Below, one piece after another: positions 42,364 through 51,461 of a stretch of DNA of 64,000 bases. Position numbers and translations under genes: made by a program. Source of the stretch: Woeseiaceae bacterium (GTDB lineage Bacteria > Pseudomonadota > Gammaproteobacteria > Steroidobacterales > Woeseiaceae); NCBI GenBank assembly GCA_021773035.1, contig JAJFKU010000066.1, positions 91,409-155,408 of the forward strand, read 5' to 3'. A model generated the notes under the pieces. That model was not told the DNA's origin, did no database searches, and was given only the letters and a program-made list of their open reading frames with translations. Positions within the stretch are counted from its first letter, which is position 1. Each line of letters opens with the position of its first letter.

Positions 42364-43025
42364 CAGGGCGTCGCAACATCGTCTGTTACGGGAACACCTA
42401 CCAGATCGACGTCCTCGGGCACTGTAAAACTGAAGCGCTCGTCGTCAATCGGCTCGTTAATTTTGACATCGTGAAGCGCAACCAGCGTTGTCTGCTCCAG
42501 GTTGTCGAAGAACACCATACGCCGCAGTTCATTGTCGATAAATCCGAGTTCGACGCCGTCAAAACCGCTGTTCTTGTCCTTGGGCTCCAACCGTACCCAG
42601 GTCGTGATTTCCTCAACGTTCGTCCCGCCGAAATCGAACTGCTGCAGCGCATTCTCGGAGCCGCCAAGTAGCAGGGCCGGAGTGTTCGCCAACGCCTCGC
42701 CCTGTGGCTTGACGGTGACCTGCTCCAGATCGAGGTCGTAGCTCCAGATATTGACGCCATCGGCAATCAGCCACTGCTCGTAGGGCTCGGTATACGACCA
42801 ACGAAAACGACCGGGACGCTCAATCTCAAGCGTGCCGCTGGTGCGATCAATCACCGCACCATTCGGGTCGAGCAAAGACTGCTCAAAACGGCTTTCGAGA
42901 GTGACGACATTCGTCACAAAGTTGTTAACCAGCCGTTTTCCAAGCTCGTCGTCAGCGTTTCGCTGCGCGTCAGCAGCGCCCGCGGTAAGCACGAGCAGCA
43001 GAACTGTCAGGTAGAATTTATTCAT
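42363..43025 (-). CDS. lolA: Outer-membrane lipoprotein carrier protein LolA
   Basis: 220-aa periplasmic chaperone that carries lipoproteins from the LolCDE exporter to LolB at the outer membrane. A signal peptide (MNKFYLTVLLLVLTAGAADA) is followed by the LolA half-barrel: VTLESRFEQSLLDPNGAVID, GTLEIERPGRFRWSYTEPYE, QWLIADGVNIWSYDLDLEQV and the C-terminal FSFTVPEDVDLVG. ATG 43025 is chosen by the signal peptide. It overlaps the end of ftsK by 8 nt and touches the VanZ-like gene. Confidence 0.96.
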   Translation of the reverse strand: MNKFYLTVLLLVLTAGAADAQRNADDELGKRLVNNFVTNVVTLESRFEQSLLDPNGAVIDRTSGTLEIERPGRFRWSYTEPYEQWLIADGVNIWSYDLDLEQVTVKPQGEALANTPALLLGGSENALQQFDFGGTNVEEITTWVRLEPKDKNSGFDGVELGFIDNELRRMVFFDNLEQTTLVALHDVKINEPIDDERFSFTVPEDVDLVGVPVTDDVATP

Positions 43026-45339
43026 CTTTCGCCGGTGTCGGAACCAGAATCTCCCGTGAACCATTCGATTGTAAAGGACCGACCATTCCCGCCGCCTCCA
43101 TCGACTCAACCATCCTTGCGGCGCGGTTATAGCCTATTTTGAGACGGCGCTGTACGCCGGAAATAGACGCTTTGCGGGTCTCCAGCACAACCTGAACCGC
43201 CTGATCGTAAAGCGGATCCTGTTCGGCGTCACCGCCGCTGTCACCCGGTTTATCGATCCCGGTCAGTCCTGGTGTTGGACCGGAGGGACCCTCCAGAATT
43301 TCATCAATATAGCGAGGAGCGCCGCTTTGTTTCAGGTGCCTTACAACGGCATGCACCTCATTGTCGTCGACGAACGCGCCGTGGACGCGAACCGGCAGCG
43401 AAGTTCCGGGCGGCAAATACAGCATGTCGCCATGACCCAGCAAATTCTCCGCACCCATCTGATCGAGAATCGTGCGCGAGTCGACCTTTGCGGAAACCTG
43501 GAAAGCGATGCGCGTCGGCACGTTGGCCTTGATAAGCCCGGTGATGACATCAACCGACGGGCGCTGCGTCGCGAGAATCATGTGAATGCCGGACGCCCGG
43601 GCTTTTTGCGCGAGCCGTGCAATCAGTTCTTCGACCTTTTTGCCGACAATCATCATCATGTCCGCAAGCTCGTCGATGATGACAACGATAAACGGCAACG
43701 GTGTCAGGGTTGGATGTTCGATCGGCTTGTCTTCGTCGAACAGATCCGGCGGCTTGAAGATCGGATCCTTCAACGGCTCTCCGGCGTCGATTGCGTCGCG
43801 AACCTTGCGATTGTAGCCGCCGATATTGCGGACGCCGAGGGCCGACATCAGGCGGTAGCGCCGGTCCATTTCCGCCACGCACCAGCGCAACGAATTCGCC
43901 GCTTCCTTCATGTCGGTAACGACCGGTGCCAGCAGATGCGGTATGCCTTCGTAAACCGACAGCTCGAGCATCTTCGGGTCGATCATGATGAGACGCACAT
44001 GCTCGGGTTGCGTCTTGTAAAGAATACTGAGCACCATCGCATTAATACCGACGGACTTGCCGGACCCGGTAGTACCAGCGATCAGCAAATGTGGCATGCG
44101 CGCAAGATCTGCGACCACGGAATGACCGCCGATATCTTTACCCAGCGCCAGCGTCAGCGGTGAAGAGAGATCGTCGTATGCACGCGACTTCAGAATCTCC
44201 CCAAGCGTCACCAGCTGACGGTTCTCATTCGGTATCTCCAGGCCGACAAACGACTTGCCCGGAATGACCTCGACGATACGCACGCTGACGACAGACAGCG
44301 ATCGCGCCAGGTCCTTGGCAAGATTCGCGATCTGGCTAACCTTGACGCCCGGGGCAGGATCCAGTTCGAAACGTGTAATGACCGGTCCCGGCGATACCGA
44401 TCTCACCTCGACATCGATGCCGAAATCCTTGAGCTTCAATTCGACCAGCCGTGACATCGCCTCCAACGATTCCTTCGAATAACCGGTCTTTTGTTCCGGC
44501 GGATCGTCAAGCAGCGACAGCGGCGGCAACTCGCCCGCTGCCGGCGGGTCGAAAAGCGGTACCTGACGTTCTTTTTCGGCGCGAACGCTCGGCTCCAGGG
44601 TCGGCAGTACCGGCTCAATCCGCGGCTTGGCACGATTGGCCTTGAGTTTTTGTTCAACCTTTACGATGTCCTGGCGTGCCGCTGCGATGCGGCGGCCTTC
44701 GGCCTTGTCGCGCAGCTCATCAATCTTGAGGCAAGCTTTTTCGTACGTGGCCAGCACCCAGCGACCAAGACGATCCATGACACTGATCCAGGATATGCCA
44801 AGAAACAGGGAAACAGACGCGATCCATAGACAGAACAACAATGTGCTTGCGCCCAGCAGTTTCATCACCGAAGCCAGCCGCAAGCCAACCTCCTGACCGA
44901 TGATACCGCCTGCGGTCTCGTTAAATCCTGCGGTAGAAAAATGCAGCGTTGCCAGCGCACAGCTCGTCATCAGCGTTGCCAGGAATCCGGCGAAGCGCAA
45001 ACCGAAGTCAAGTCGGGTCAGCTCGATCTGCAGCTTTTGCTCGCGATACAGCATCCAGCCAAGGAAAAACACCATGACCGTAAAGAGATAGGCCGGCAGG
45101 CCAAAGAAATTGAACAGAAAATCGGCCAGCAGAGCGCCGAAGCGCCCCACCCCATTCTGTACTTCCGCGCTGGTCGTGGCCTGACTGAAGCCCGGATCCG
45201 AAGCGTCATAGGTAAACAAGGCAAACCAGACGATCAGCGCCAGCGCGCCGAATACGTACAGCGCGCCCTCGCGCAACGCCCTGTGCACCTGAGACGACAG
45301 GCGCAACTCCGGCTGCTTGGCTTTGGTGGCTCTTGCCAT
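43018..45339 (-). CDS. ftsK: DNA translocase FtsK
   Basis: 773-aa septal DNA pump that segregates chromosome termini and activates XerCD at dif. Four N-terminal membrane helices (about residues 27-180) lead through a short linker to the motor. Walker A GTTGSGKS is at 422-429, Walker B FIVVIIDELADMMM, and the C-terminal gamma winged helix (LYDQAVQVVLETRKASISGV and RRLKIGYNRAARMVESMEAA) reads KOPS. At 773 aa it is the short form; E. coli FtsK has an added ~500-residue linker. ATG 45339 follows a 163-nt gap from the divergent trxB. Confidence 0.97.
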   Translation of the reverse strand: MARATKAKQPELRLSSQVHRALREGALYVFGALALIVWFALFTYDASDPGFSQATTSAEVQNGVGRFGALLADFLFNFFGLPAYLFTVMVFFLGWMLYREQKLQIELTRLDFGLRFAGFLATLMTSCALATLHFSTAGFNETAGGIIGQEVGLRLASVMKLLGASTLLFCLWIASVSLFLGISWISVMDRLGRWVLATYEKACLKIDELRDKAEGRRIAAARQDIVKVEQKLKANRAKPRIEPVLPTLEPSVRAEKERQVPLFDPPAAGELPPLSLLDDPPEQKTGYSKESLEAMSRLVELKLKDFGIDVEVRSVSPGPVITRFELDPAPGVKVSQIANLAKDLARSLSVVSVRIVEVIPGKSFVGLEIPNENRQLVTLGEILKSRAYDDLSSPLTLALGKDIGGHSVVADLARMPHLLIAGTTGSGKSVGINAMVLSILYKTQPEHVRLIMIDPKMLELSVYEGIPHLLAPVVTDMKEAANSLRWCVAEMDRRYRLMSALGVRNIGGYNRKVRDAIDAGEPLKDPIFKPPDLFDEDKPIEHPTLTPLPFIVVIIDELADMMMIVGKKVEELIARLAQKARASGIHMILATQRPSVDVITGLIKANVPTRIAFQVSAKVDSRTILDQMGAENLLGHGDMLYLPPGTSLPVRVHGAFVDDNEVHAVVRHLKQSGAPRYIDEILEGPSGPTPGLTGIDKPGDSGGDAEQDPLYDQAVQVVLETRKASISGVQRRLKIGYNRAARMVESMEAAGMVGPLQSNGSREILVPTPAKDE

Positions 45340-45502
45340 AAAGATTCTGTTTTCCCTACACTAGCCCAAGAAACATCATATCCGCATATAGCTTGCCCAC
45401 ATGAGCACTTGAATTTGTTCCTTGAAAACAGACCAAAGGAACACAATCAAGGCCTTCTGCGGGCGATTCTGTGCTTCGTCATTGATTACGGACAAATTAT
45501 AC

Positions 45503-46498
45503 ATGAGTGAATTAAAACATTGCCGGGTTCTGATCCTTGGCTCAGGCCCCGCCGGATATGCTGCGGCAGTCTATGCGGCACGTGCCAACCTCGACCCGGT
45601 CATGGTCACCGGCATAGAGCAAGGCGGCCAGCTTATGACCACAACCGACGTCGATAACTGGCCCGGCGATGTGGAAGGGCTGCAGGGACCGGAATTGATG
45701 GAACGCATGCTGCGCCACGCGCAGCGCTTCGATACCGAGATCGTCAACGATCATATCCATACGGCAGACCTGTCGCAGCGGCCTTTCAAGCTTGAGGGCG
45801 ACTACGCCACCTATACCTGCGACGCGCTGATCATCTCGACAGGCGCGACGGCCATGTACCTGGGCTTGCCGTCCGAGGAAGCCTATAAAGGACGCGGTGT
45901 GTCCGCCTGTGCGACCTGCGACGGCTTCTTCTATCGCGGCAAACCTGTGGCGGTGATCGGCGGCGGCAATACGGCCGTTGAAGAGGCCTTGTATCTGAGC
46001 AACATCGCGTCGAAAGTGACGCTGGTGCATCGTCGTGACGAACTGCGCGCCGAGAAGATTCTGCAGGATCACCTGTTCGAAAAGGAACGCAACGGCAACA
46101 TCGAGGTTCGCTGGGATAACGTTCTCGAAGAAGTCCTCGGCGATGACGCCGGGGTCACGGGAATGCGCATCCGCAGCACCAAAGACGACGCCAAAACAGA
46201 GGATATAGAAGTCGACGGTGTATTTATCGCGATCGGGCACAAGCCGAACACCAGTCTGTTTGATGATCAACTGGAGATGAAAAACGGCTATATCGTCGTC
46301 AAATCCGGTATCGGCGGCGATGCTACGGCGACCAGCGTAGCGGGTGTCTATGCCGCCGGTGACGTGGCTGACCAGATTTACCGTCAGGCCATTACGTCTG
46401 CCGGTGCCGGTTGCATGGCGGCGCTGGACGCCGAAAAGTACGTGGATGCGCTAGAGAAGGATAATGCTAGTGCCAGTGCAGACAACGCCGCCGCATAA
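45503..46498 (+). CDS. trxB: Thioredoxin-disulfide reductase
   Basis: 331-aa flavoenzyme reducing thioredoxin with NADPH. FAD-binding GSGPAG at residues 13-18, redox-active CATC at 136-139, NADPH-binding GGGNTAVEEALYLS with the HRRDELRAE specificity motif, and the C-terminal FAD motif GVYAAGDVADQIYRQAITSA. ATG 45503 gives the normal N-terminus; the frame is open further upstream without similarity. The C-terminus carries a short Ala/Ser-rich extension (DNASASADNAAA). The FemAB-like gene begins 6 nt after the stop, so trxB leads an operon with it and aat. Confidence 0.97.
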   Translation: MSELKHCRVLILGSGPAGYAAAVYAARANLDPVMVTGIEQGGQLMTTTDVDNWPGDVEGLQGPELMERMLRHAQRFDTEIVNDHIHTADLSQRPFKLEGDYATYTCDALIISTGATAMYLGLPSEEAYKGRGVSACATCDGFFYRGKPVAVIGGGNTAVEEALYLSNIASKVTLVHRRDELRAEKILQDHLFEKERNGNIEVRWDNVLEEVLGDDAGVTGMRIRSTKDDAKTEDIEVDGVFIAIGHKPNTSLFDDQLEMKNGYIVVKSGIGGDATATSVAGVYAAGDVADQIYRQAITSAGAGCMAALDAEKYVDALEKDNASASADNAAA

Positions 46499-46504
46499 GC
46501 CGCG

Positions 46505-47647
46505 ATGCGGGTAAACGTCCACGAGCGGATTGCGGATGTCCCCCGTGACGAATGGAATCGACTCGCGGGCGATGACTATCCATTTCTTCGGCATGAGTTC
46601 CTGCACGCCGCCGAACGCCACGGCTGCGTTTCGCCCGAGCAGGGCTGGTCACCGCGCCATTTGACAATCGGCGACGGGAAGCACCTGCGAGCCGCGATGC
46701 CGCTCTATGAGAAAGCGCATTCCTGGGGCGAGTTTGTCTTCGACTGGGCGTGGGCCAATGCCTACGAGCAGGCCGGGCTCAGCTACTACCCCAAACTGGT
46801 TTCAGCCGTGCCGTTCACCCCCGCACCCAGCCGCCGGCTGCTGTTAAGCGATCCGGCCGACCAGGACGCGGCAAGCGCACTACTGCAAGCCGGAGTCGCT
46901 CTCGCGAAGGAAAGCGAATGCTCCTCGCTGCACATTCTCTTTCCGTCAGCCGCCGAAATCCCTCTACTCAGGGACGCCGGCCTGCTAATGCGCAAGGACT
47001 GTCAGTTTCACTGGCACAACGATGGTTACCGGTGTTTTGACGACTTTCTTGCCGGTTTCACCTCGGTAAAGCGCAAGAAAGCGAAACGCGACCGACGACG
47101 GGTGCGTGAGAACGGCATAGAATTCAGGCGCCTTCACGGTCCGGATATCGACGCCGAAACATGGTCCGTCGTCTATCGGCTGATTAGCCGCACGTTCCTA
47201 ATCCGCGGCGCAACACCCTACTACAGCGAAGACTTCTTCCGCGAAATCAGCGCGGGACTCCCCGGGAATATTCTCGTTATCCTCGCCGAAATCGACAGCG
47301 TAGCGGTCGCCGCTGCTGTCTTTTTCGAGAGCGGACAGCGCCTGTACGGACGCTACTGGGGCTGCGACGGTCATTACGATTCACTGCACTTCGAAACCTG
47401 TTACTACCAGGGCATCGACTACTGTATTGAAACGCAAAAGTCGGTATTCGAACCGGGCACCCAGGGCGAACATAAGATCAGCCGGGGATTCTCGCCTGTC
47501 TCCACGTGGTCGGCGCACTGGCTCGCACATCCGCAGTTCGCGAACGCGATCGAGCAGTATCTGAACGAGGAAGGCCAACACGTCGACCGTTACATGGATG
47601 CCGTCGACTCGCACACCCCCTACAAAGCCCCCGCGGACAAATCGTGA
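46505..47647 (+). CDS. FemAB-like/dupli-GNAT acyltransferase (PF04339/COG3146 type)
   Basis: 380-aa protein of the predicted N-acyltransferase group related to FemAB. Blocks typical of the group: FLRHEFLHAAERHGCVSPEQ, PLYEKAHSWGEFVFDWAWAN, FTSVKRKKAKRDRRRVRENG, RLYGRYWGCDGHYDSLHFET and CYYQGIDYCIETQKSVFEPG, with GEHKISRGFSP near the end. FemAB-fold enzymes often take aminoacyl groups from charged tRNAs. Its stop overlaps the aat start as GTGA, so the two are translated together, and Aat belongs to the same fold superfamily. Substrate and product are unknown; a role in envelope or protein N-terminal modification is conjecture. Confidence 0.85.
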   Translation: MRVNVHERIADVPRDEWNRLAGDDYPFLRHEFLHAAERHGCVSPEQGWSPRHLTIGDGKHLRAAMPLYEKAHSWGEFVFDWAWANAYEQAGLSYYPKLVSAVPFTPAPSRRLLLSDPADQDAASALLQAGVALAKESECSSLHILFPSAAEIPLLRDAGLLMRKDCQFHWHNDGYRCFDDFLAGFTSVKRKKAKRDRRRVRENGIEFRRLHGPDIDAETWSVVYRLISRTFLIRGATPYYSEDFFREISAGLPGNILVILAEIDSVAVAAAVFFESGQRLYGRYWGCDGHYDSLHFETCYYQGIDYCIETQKSVFEPGTQGEHKISRGFSPVSTWSAHWLAHPQFANAIEQYLNEEGQHVDRYMDAVDSHTPYKAPADKS

Positions 47648-48378
47648 GCAACAATCGTGTCACATGGCTCAGCACGAGCGATCCACCGGACAGTTTCCCA
47701 CCGGTATCGGCAGCGCTTCGCGAGCCCGACGGACTGCTGGCCGCTGGCGGCAGTCTGCAGATCGAGCGCCTCCTGTACGCGTATCGACACGGGATCTTTC
47801 CGTGGTATGAAGACGGCCAGCCGCTGTTATGGTGGTCGCCCGACCCACGCTGCGTGTTTTTGCCCGGCGACTATCATGTGTCGCGAAGACTGCGTCGGGA
47901 ACTGCGCTGCACCAGTGCCGAAATCCGCGTCAATACGGCGTTCGCAGACGTCATCCGCGCCTGTGCCGGGCCACGACGCTCGGAACAGGGAACCTGGATC
48001 ACGGCGGACATGATTCGTGCCTATCAGCAGCTGCACGAATCGGGCTGGGCTCATTCGATTGAGGTATGGCGTGCCGGGCAGCTCTGCGGCGGGCTTTACG
48101 GTCTGGTAATCGGCAGGGTCTTTTTTGGCGAATCGATGTTCAGCGAAATAGCAAACGCGTCGAAAATGGCACTGCTTTATCTTGCCCGCAGCCTCGACAG
48201 CGGCGAAATCGAGATGCTCGACTGCCAGGTCAGTTCAGCCCATCTGCTGAGTCTTGGCGCGCGAATGATACCCCGCAGCGAATTTACCGAGCTGCTGGAA
48301 ACGGGCTGTAATCCTGTGACACCGCTGCAGAACTGGCCAGGCGGAGCCGTCGGCTGCCCGGACCTATTGCCCGAATGA
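47644..48378 (+). CDS. aat: Leucyl/phenylalanyl-tRNA--protein transferase
   Basis: 244-aa enzyme that adds Leu or Phe from tRNA to proteins with N-terminal Lys or Arg, creating N-degrons recognised by ClpS. Family motifs: FPPVSAALREPDGLLAAGG, YRHGIFPWYEDGQPLLWWSP followed by DPRCVFLPGDYHVSRRLRRE, TWITADMIRAYQQLHESGWA, FFGESMFSEIANASKMALLY and LDCQVSSAHLLSLGARMIPR. The start is GTG 47644, overlapping the previous stop as GTGA. The usual neighbour bpt/ate (arginyl- or leucyl-transferase) is absent between aat and infA. ClpS and ClpA, the downstream effectors, are encoded within 3 kb. Confidence 0.96.
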   Translation: MSNNRVTWLSTSDPPDSFPPVSAALREPDGLLAAGGSLQIERLLYAYRHGIFPWYEDGQPLLWWSPDPRCVFLPGDYHVSRRLRRELRCTSAEIRVNTAFADVIRACAGPRRSEQGTWITADMIRAYQQLHESGWAHSIEVWRAGQLCGGLYGLVIGRVFFGESMFSEIANASKMALLYLARSLDSGEIEMLDCQVSSAHLLSLGARMIPRSEFTELLETGCNPVTPLQNWPGGAVGCPDLLPE

Positions 48379-48455
48379 TGAACCACCGCATTGCAATACC
48401 CACGGTGTTTCTGCACAATTCGCCAGCCTTTAAACACTAGAGAGAAGTAAGCCCC

Positions 48456-48674
48456 TTGGCTAAAGAAGAAGCCCTGCAGATGGAAGGCGTCGTTACTGAG
48501 ACGCTCCCCAACACGACTTTTCGAGTTGAGCTCGAAAACGGGCATGTTGTTACTGCGCACATATCCGGAAAAATGCGCAAGAACTACATCCGCATTCTTA
48601 CCGGCGACAAGGTCACCGTCGAGCTGACACCCTACGACCTCAGCAAAGGCCGCATCGTCTACCGCGGTCGTTAA
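48456..48674 (+). CDS. infA: Translation initiation factor IF-1
   Basis: 72-aa OB-fold protein that binds the ribosomal A site during initiation. Sequence is nearly canonical: MAKEEALQMEGVVTETLPNT, GHVVTAHISGKMRKNYIRIL and SKGRIVYRGR. The start is TTG 48456, with GAGAGAAG about 12 nt upstream; no ATG is available, and the N-terminus AKEEALQMEG matches the family exactly. Three 13-bp tandem repeats begin at its stop codon and run into the convergent clpA stop. Confidence 0.97.
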   Translation: MAKEEALQMEGVVTETLPNTTFRVELENGHVVTAHISGKMRKNYIRILTGDKVTVELTPYDLSKGRIVYRGR

Positions 48675-48708
48675 AGTCGACCGTTAAAGTCGACCGTTGA
48701 AGTCGACT
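48670..48708. repeat. Three tandem 13-bp repeats between the infA and clpA stops
   Basis: GTTAAAGTCGACC at 48670-48682 and again at 48683-48695, then GTTGAAGTCGACT at 48696-48708. The first copy contains the infA stop and the last reaches the clpA stop. Each copy holds the palindrome GTCGAC. No conventional terminator is visible in this convergent gap, so the repeats may serve there. Confidence 0.9.
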
Positions 48709-50983
48709 AGTTGTCTTCCGGCAGGTGCTCTAACTCCTTCAGCACCGGCTCAGCATTCAGTTCCAGACCGCCGTCTTTGCCGACGACAATTTTCACGTGC
48801 CCGCCATTTGCGAGGCTGCCGAACAGCAGCTCTTCCGCCAACGGTCGCTTGATCTGTTCCTGAATAAGCCGCGCCATCGGCCGCGCACCCATCGTTGGAT
48901 CATAGCCGCGCTCGGCGATCCAGTCGCGGGCGTCGTCATCCAGTTCCAGCGTTACGTTGTTGTTACCGAGCTTCGCCTCAAGTTCGACGACCAGCTTGTC
49001 GACAACGCGTTTGACGGAGTCGATCGTAAGCTCTGCGAACTGGATGATGGCGTCGAGGCGATTGCGGAACTCCGGCGAAAACTGCTTCCTGATGACCGAC
49101 ATGCCATCGGAGCTGTGATCCTGTTCGGTAAAACCGACGGACGCGCGGCTCATTTCCTGCGCACCTGCGTTCGTTGTCATGACCAGAATGACATTGCGGA
49201 AATCCGCCCTGCGGCCATTGTTGTCGGTCAGCGTGCCGTGGTCCATGACCTGCAATAACAGATTGAAAACCTCGGGGTGAGCCTTCTCAATTTCATCAAG
49301 TAATACAACGGCATGTGGATTCTTGTTAACAGACTCCGTTAACAGTCCGCCCTGATCGAAACCGACGTATCCCGGTGGCGCACCGATCAGTCTCGACACG
49401 GTGTGACGCTCCATGTATTCGGACATATCGAAGCGAATCAGCTCGACGCCCATCAACATGGCCAGCTGCCGCGTAACTTCGGTTTTTCCGACACCGGTCG
49501 GCCCCGCAAACAGAAATGCGCCGATCGGTTTCTCTTCTTCGCGAAGGCCGGAGCGCGACATCTTGATCGCACCGCTCAGCGCCTCAATCGCCCGATCCTG
49601 TCCGAAGATCGTCAACTTCAGGTCGCGTTCCATGGTGCGTAGCGCATCGCGGTCGGAAGATGACACGCTTTTCGCCGGAATTCGCGCCATCTTGGCAACG
49701 ATAGATTCAATTATAGCGACGGTTACCCGCTTGCCCCGCTCCGCCACCGGCTTGAGCCGCAGATTGGCGCCCGCCTCGTCCATCACATCGATGGCCTTGT
49801 CCGGCAGATGGCGGTCATTGATGTGGCGGACCGACAACTCGACAGCCGCTTCCAGCGCCGGGTTGTCGTATTTAATACCGTGGTGCTCCTCAAAGCGGGA
49901 CTTAAGGCCTTTAAGGATGGCGACGGTCTCCTCGGCGCTCGGCTCCGGCACGTCAATCTTCTGGAAACGCCGCGCCAGCGCATGGTCTTTCTCGAAAATG
50001 CCGCGGTATTCCGTATAGGTCGTCGATCCAATGCAGCGCATTTCACCGTTGGCAAGCACCGGTTTGATCAGGTTACTGGCGTCCATAACACCGCCAGAGG
50101 CCGCACCAGCGCCAATAACAGTATGAATTTCATCGATAAAAAGAATCGCACCGGGATCGTTTCGCACTTCGGCGATGACGCCTTTGAGGCGTTTCTCGAA
50201 GTCGCCCCGGTACTTTGTCCCGGCGACCAGCGTACCCATGTCCAGGGCATAAATCGTGGCGTCCGCGAGCACCTCTGGAACACGTTCCTCGGTGATCATC
50301 CGTGCCAGCCCCTCGGCGAGCGCCGTCTTGCCAACGCCCGCTTCACCGACATACAGCGGATTATTCTTGCGTCGCCGGCACAGAATCTGCACGGTACGCT
50401 CGATTTCGAGTTCACGACCGATCAATGGGTCGATCTTGCCCTGCATGGCGAGCTCGTTGAGATTGGTGGCGTATTTCTCCAACGGCGAGGATTCCGGTTC
50501 TGCTTCGGACTCGAGCTGGGGCTCGCCTTCATCGTCGCCGCCCTCTCCCGGCAACTGCGGCAATCCATGCGAAATGTAGTTGACGACGTCGAGACGCGAG
50601 ATATCCTGCAGACTCAGAAAATAAACGCCCTGGGATTGTTTCTCGGAAAAAATAGCGACCAGGACATTGCTGCCCGTCACTTCCTTCTTGCCACTTGACT
50701 GGACGTGAAAAACCGCGCGCTGCAGAACCCGCTGAAAGCCCAGCGTTGGCTGCACTTCCGTTTCGTCCCCTTCCGCCAGCAGCGGTGTCTGCTCATCGAC
50801 ACACTCGGTCAGCTGACGCCGCAATTCCGGAATATTCGCATCACAGGCCTTCAGAATTTCATACACGGCCGGGATATCCAGCAACGCCAGCAGCAAGTGC
50901 TCTACCGTCATGAATTCGTGACGGTGATCACGGGCTCTCTGAAACGCCTCGTTCAAACAGAATTCGAGCTCACTGCTCAGCAT
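48707..50983 (-). CDS. clpA: ATP-dependent Clp protease ATP-binding subunit ClpA
   Basis: 758-aa Hsp100 unfoldase that feeds ClpP. The N-domain (LSSELEFCLNEAFQRARDHR, HEFMTVEHLLLALLDIP) binds ClpS; D1 has Walker A GEAGVGKTALAEGL, and D2 GPTGVGKTEVTRQLA. Arginine fingers and sensor motifs are normal. An IGL-type ClpP loop is expected near LNPHAVVLLDE... but I could not pick it out with certainty. ATG 50983 is preferred: GAGG lies 7 nt upstream and MLSSELE aligns with other ClpA; another ATG is 12 nt upstream. It follows clpS by 19 nt on the same strand. Confidence 0.96.
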   Translation of the reverse strand: MLSSELEFCLNEAFQRARDHRHEFMTVEHLLLALLDIPAVYEILKACDANIPELRRQLTECVDEQTPLLAEGDETEVQPTLGFQRVLQRAVFHVQSSGKKEVTGSNVLVAIFSEKQSQGVYFLSLQDISRLDVVNYISHGLPQLPGEGGDDEGEPQLESEAEPESSPLEKYATNLNELAMQGKIDPLIGRELEIERTVQILCRRRKNNPLYVGEAGVGKTALAEGLARMITEERVPEVLADATIYALDMGTLVAGTKYRGDFEKRLKGVIAEVRNDPGAILFIDEIHTVIGAGAASGGVMDASNLIKPVLANGEMRCIGSTTYTEYRGIFEKDHALARRFQKIDVPEPSAEETVAILKGLKSRFEEHHGIKYDNPALEAAVELSVRHINDRHLPDKAIDVMDEAGANLRLKPVAERGKRVTVAIIESIVAKMARIPAKSVSSSDRDALRTMERDLKLTIFGQDRAIEALSGAIKMSRSGLREEEKPIGAFLFAGPTGVGKTEVTRQLAMLMGVELIRFDMSEYMERHTVSRLIGAPPGYVGFDQGGLLTESVNKNPHAVVLLDEIEKAHPEVFNLLLQVMDHGTLTDNNGRRADFRNVILVMTTNAGAQEMSRASVGFTEQDHSSDGMSVIRKQFSPEFRNRLDAIIQFAELTIDSVKRVVDKLVVELEAKLGNNNVTLELDDDARDWIAERGYDPTMGARPMARLIQEQIKRPLAEELLFGSLANGGHVKIVVGKDGGLELNAEPVLKELEHLPEDN

Positions 50984-51002
50984 ATCGGGCCTCATTAGTC
51001 AT

Positions 51003-51332
51003 TCAGGACTCTTCCATCGTGCACAGCAACGGATGCTGGTGCTGATTAGCAATCGTCATCACCTGCGCTACCTTGGTCTCGGCTATCTCAAAACTGAAAA
51101 CGCCGCAAATACCCCTACCCTTGGTGTGCACCTCCAGCATGACCTGGGTCGCACGCGTTCGTTCCATACTGAATATGGACTCCAGAATATCGACGACGAA
51201 CTCCATTGGCGTAAAGTCGTCATTTAACAAAAGGACGCGGTACAGCGGCGGCGGCTTCACCTTGGGCTCGGCTTCTTCGACCGCGAGGCCAAAACCGTCC
51301 TGCCTGTCTACGTCGGTTGGTCGTTCACTCAT
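51003..51332 (-). CDS. clpS: ClpS adaptor protein
   Basis: 109-aa adaptor delivering N-degron substrates to ClpAP. The flexible N-terminal extension (about 30 residues, acidic) precedes the core YRVLLLNDDFTPMEFVVDIL with the NDD and pocket residues, then MLEVHTKGRGICGVFSFEIA, with the histidine/glycine of the hydrophobic pocket and the A-E-T-K pattern. It is the first gene of the clpS-clpA operon and divergent from gspC, with 129 nt between their starts. Confidence 0.96.
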   Translation of the reverse strand: MSERPTDVDRQDGFGLAVEEAEPKVKPPPLYRVLLLNDDFTPMEFVVDILESIFSMERTRATQVMLEVHTKGRGICGVFSFEIAETKVAQVMTIANQHQHPLLCTMEES

Positions 51333-51461
51333 AAAACTGTCTTAAAGGGCGATATTTCGCTTAAAAGTCAATAATCTGCTTGTTCGTGTCACAGTTCAAC
51401 CCGTATCATCGGGTCGCTACGTTAATAGGTAAGTCAGGCACCTTTAATAGCTTCTTTGCAT

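Noticed and set aside
43327..44163. 278-codon plus-strand frame
   Set aside because: Antisense to the ftsK motor domain, whose Walker motifs are certain.
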